Source of the DNA: Granulicella sp. L46
GTDB taxonomy: Bacteria > Acidobacteriota > Terriglobia > Terriglobales > Acidobacteriaceae
Reading direction: 5' to 3'
Assembly (NCBI RefSeq): GCF_009765785.1
Contig: NZ_LMUT01000015.1
Coordinates: forward strand, 25,708-89,707
Length of the DNA stretch: 64,000 nucleotides
Part shown: piece by piece, positions 62,477 through 64,000 of the stretch
How positions within the stretch are numbered: position 1 is the stretch's first letter
Layout of the letters: the number at the start of each line of letters is the position of its first letter
The notes under the pieces: model-generated
What the model was told of the DNA's origin: nothing
Seen by the model: only the letters and a program-made list of their open reading frames with translations
The model's database searches: none
Translations under genes and position numbers: made by a program

Positions 62477-62947
62477 ATGGCAAAAGGCGTCAACAAAGTT
62501 TTCCTTCTCGGTAACGTCGGCAAAGACCCCGAGATTCGCACTACAGCCGGCGGTATGACGGTAGCCTCTTTTTCTCTCGCGACCGCCGAGCGCGCCAAGG
62601 ATGCTCAGGGAAACTGGGCCGACAAGACGGAGTGGCACAATTTGGTCGCATTTCAGCGCACCGCCGAAATCGTGCGCGATTACGTGAAAAAAGGCACGCA
62701 GGTTTTTATTGAAGGCAAGATCCAGACTCGCTCCTGGGACGACAAGGAATCCGGCCAGAAGAAATATCGCACCGAGATTCTCATCAACGAACTCTCTCTG
62801 CTGGGTGGTGGCGCTGGCCGTAGTGAGGGCGCAAGCAGCTCCTCCGGCGGATATTCCAGCTCACGCTCGTCATCCTCTGCCCCTGCCTCCACGCCCTCAA
62901 ACGACTATGCCGACCAGGGAATTACGGACGAGGACATTCCCTTCTAG
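62477..62947 (+). CDS. ssb: Single-stranded DNA-binding protein
   Basis: A 156-residue SSB that coats single-stranded DNA in replication and repair. The OB fold (about 1-112) has NKVFLLGNVGKDPEIR, FSLATAER, DKTEWHNLVAFQRTAEI, YVKKGTQVFIEGKIQTRSW and KYRTEILINEL. A flexible Ser/Gly-rich linker follows, then the acidic tip DEDIPF that recruits partner proteins. CGGAG precedes ATG 62477. Confidence 0.97.
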   Translation: MAKGVNKVFLLGNVGKDPEIRTTAGGMTVASFSLATAERAKDAQGNWADKTEWHNLVAFQRTAEIVRDYVKKGTQVFIEGKIQTRSWDDKESGQKKYRTEILINELSLLGGGAGRSEGASSSSGGYSSSRSSSSAPASTPSNDYADQGITDEDIPF

Positions 62948-63057
62948 CGGAAGTTATCTTGTTGAAAAGTGGCACTTCTACAAAACCCATAGAATACTGA
63001 AATAAGCGCACCTCACTCTTCTTGCTATTTCTTAAAGTATTCTCTGGACCAATATCC

Positions 63058-64000
63058 ATGCACCTTTTTCGATCATTTGCCGCTCTTCCCGTTGCGCTAC
63101 TCTGCATCGTTTGCCCAGCCTCGGCTCAGAAGCACGATCTGGGATCCTCGCCGCCAACGGCTCCGCCCTCAAAGCAGATAGCAGCGCCCCAGGCCGCACC
63201 GCTCGCCACTCCAAGCCTCGGTACCCTGCAATTTTCCACCGTGAATCTAGCGGTCTCCGCGCCACAATCGCTTGCAACCCAACTCCAAACCTCTGACGAC
63301 CGTACACGGGCAGCTGCCCTTGCTGCCATTGGCGCACCGGAGACGTACCTTGACCATGGCCATGCCCCGTTCCCGCACTCCGTGCGCCTCGATCTGCTGG
63401 CTCTCGGCACCTCCAACGAACTAGACGCAATCCTCACCGTAGAGCTTGACCAGCACCTGGTAAGTGCCATCTTCATGCCGGAAGACGAACAATGGCACCG
63501 CATCGCGACCGTCATTTACCCAACCAGCTTCACCAATACGTCCACCACCCCGTCCACCTTCCTCCGCGCCGACCGCGCGCTCCGCGAACCGCAGCATTAC
63601 ACTGCCGTCTTTCACTCCACCGCCCCAGGCGCTAACGGAGACTTCACGGAGACCGAAGTTCACCTCCAGATCCTCAACGGCCGTCCCACTATCACCACCG
63701 GCTTCGCCTCGAGCGAACGCACCTGCGACCCCACCCATCAGCATCCCTGTGACATTACGCAGCGCTGGCTCCAGCCAGATGGCACCGACCCTGAACATCG
63801 CTTCCTTCTCGTCACCGCTACGGGCCACGACAAGCCCAACGTAGCTGGCGACCCCATCGCTCACGCGGAGACCTTCGAGGAATCCCGCCTCCGCGACTTT
63901 TCCTGCCAGCCGTTCGCCTTCTCAGATACCACACTGCACTTCGAACCCAGTGGACCCCCAGCCCCCTGTGTCACCGCCCACGACCAGCAGCACGAGCAAC
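63058..64000 (+). CDS. Secreted protein of unknown function, truncated by window end
   Basis: An open frame of 314 codons runs from ATG 63058 to the last base without a stop. It starts with a clear signal peptide (MHLFRSFAALPVALLC, cleaved after PASAQ), followed by a Pro/Ala/Ser-rich linker (about 25-60). A beta-rich body contains FSTVNLAVSAPQ, VRLDLLALGTSNELDAILTV, EDEQWHRIATVIYP and HRFLLVTATGHDKPN. Four or more cysteines (ERTCDPTHQHPCD, FSCQPF, APCVT) suggest disulphides. No family is recognised. It starts 111 bases after ssb and lacks a strong ribosome site. Confidence 0.7.
   Translation, partial: MHLFRSFAALPVALLCIVCPASAQKHDLGSSPPTAPPSKQIAAPQAAPLATPSLGTLQFSTVNLAVSAPQSLATQLQTSDDRTRAAALAAIGAPETYLDHGHAPFPHSVRLDLLALGTSNELDAILTVELDQHLVSAIFMPEDEQWHRIATVIYPTSFTNTSTTPSTFLRADRALREPQHYTAVFHSTAPGANGDFTETEVHLQILNGRPTITTGFASSERTCDPTHQHPCDITQRWLQPDGTDPEHRFLLVTATGHDKPNVAGDPIAHAETFEESRLRDFSCQPFAFSDTTLHFEPSGPPAPCVTAHDQQHEQ

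Noticed and set aside
1-64000. tRNA, rRNA, CRISPR, riboswitch, prophage or insertion sequence
   Set aside because: None was recognised by eye. Short tandem and dispersed repeats are present, but none has the regular spacer pattern of a CRISPR array or a transposase gene.

Overview
The window looks like a chromosomal piece of an acidobacterium of the Terriglobia/Acidobacteriaceae type (Granulicella, Terriglobus, Edaphobacter or a relative). This is inferred from two very large Oar-like TonB-dependent receptors with an N-terminal carboxypeptidase-regulatory-like domain, transmembrane one-component regulators with acidobacterial-style DNA-binding domains, many secreted glycoside hydrolases, the futalosine-pathway gene mqnA, and families of short hairpin-forming intergenic repeats. 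No rRNA, tRNA, CRISPR array, transposase or phage gene was seen.

Left part (about 0.2-32.7 kb): carbohydrate foraging. A four-gene minus-strand operon runs from a TonB-dependent receptor (8842) through a GH3 beta-glucosidase and an MGH1/trehalase-like hydrolase to a GH39-like hydrolase (200). Divergent from it are a GH42 beta-galactosidase and a parallel beta-helix protein. An SGNH esterase, a LacI regulator, an SSS sodium symporter and a cupin follow, so the set has export, capture, cleavage, uptake and control functions. Next come a small secreted protein of unknown role, a membrane-tethered HTH/beta-propeller regulator and an AsmA-like protein. A second, compact locus follows: a transmembrane regulator plus a GH71 endo-alpha-1,3-glucanase (minus) divergent from a second TonB receptor and a GH31 alpha-glucosidase (plus). 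It reads as a self-contained system for fungal-type alpha-1,3-glucan. Two tiny lysine/alanine-rich histone-H1-like proteins close this part.

Right part (about 32.8-64 kb): mainly housekeeping and signalling genes, with C-rich codons and repeat-bearing gaps. It holds a phosphofructokinase carrying the pyrophosphate-type residues D104/K124, an ECF sigma factor with a probable anti-sigma partner, a SpoIIE/PP2C phosphatase, a GAF protein with an orphan H-box, DUF1801 and DinB proteins, a TetR-Lnt-like operon, an ankyrin protein, DUF427, dprA-topA, mqnA, DUF429, recX, an S9 peptidase disrupted by a frameshift, HNH-comF, heme O synthase with a DUF420 protein, an AapJ-like binding protein with a phosphoesterase, ssb, and a truncated secreted protein at the right edge.

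The most unusual non-coding signal is two families of short repeats found only right of 32.8 kb. One is an 18-bp element, CGCCGTCCGCGCAGGACC, with five copies (one of 17 bases) and one compensated variant; three of these six lie at the 3' ends of genes. The other is a modular element: a pyrimidine/TTGCC tract, then a GTCATTCC hairpin, in two places followed by paired hairpins whose stems differ but stay complementary. One copy of the second family sits in frame inside the S9 peptidase gene.
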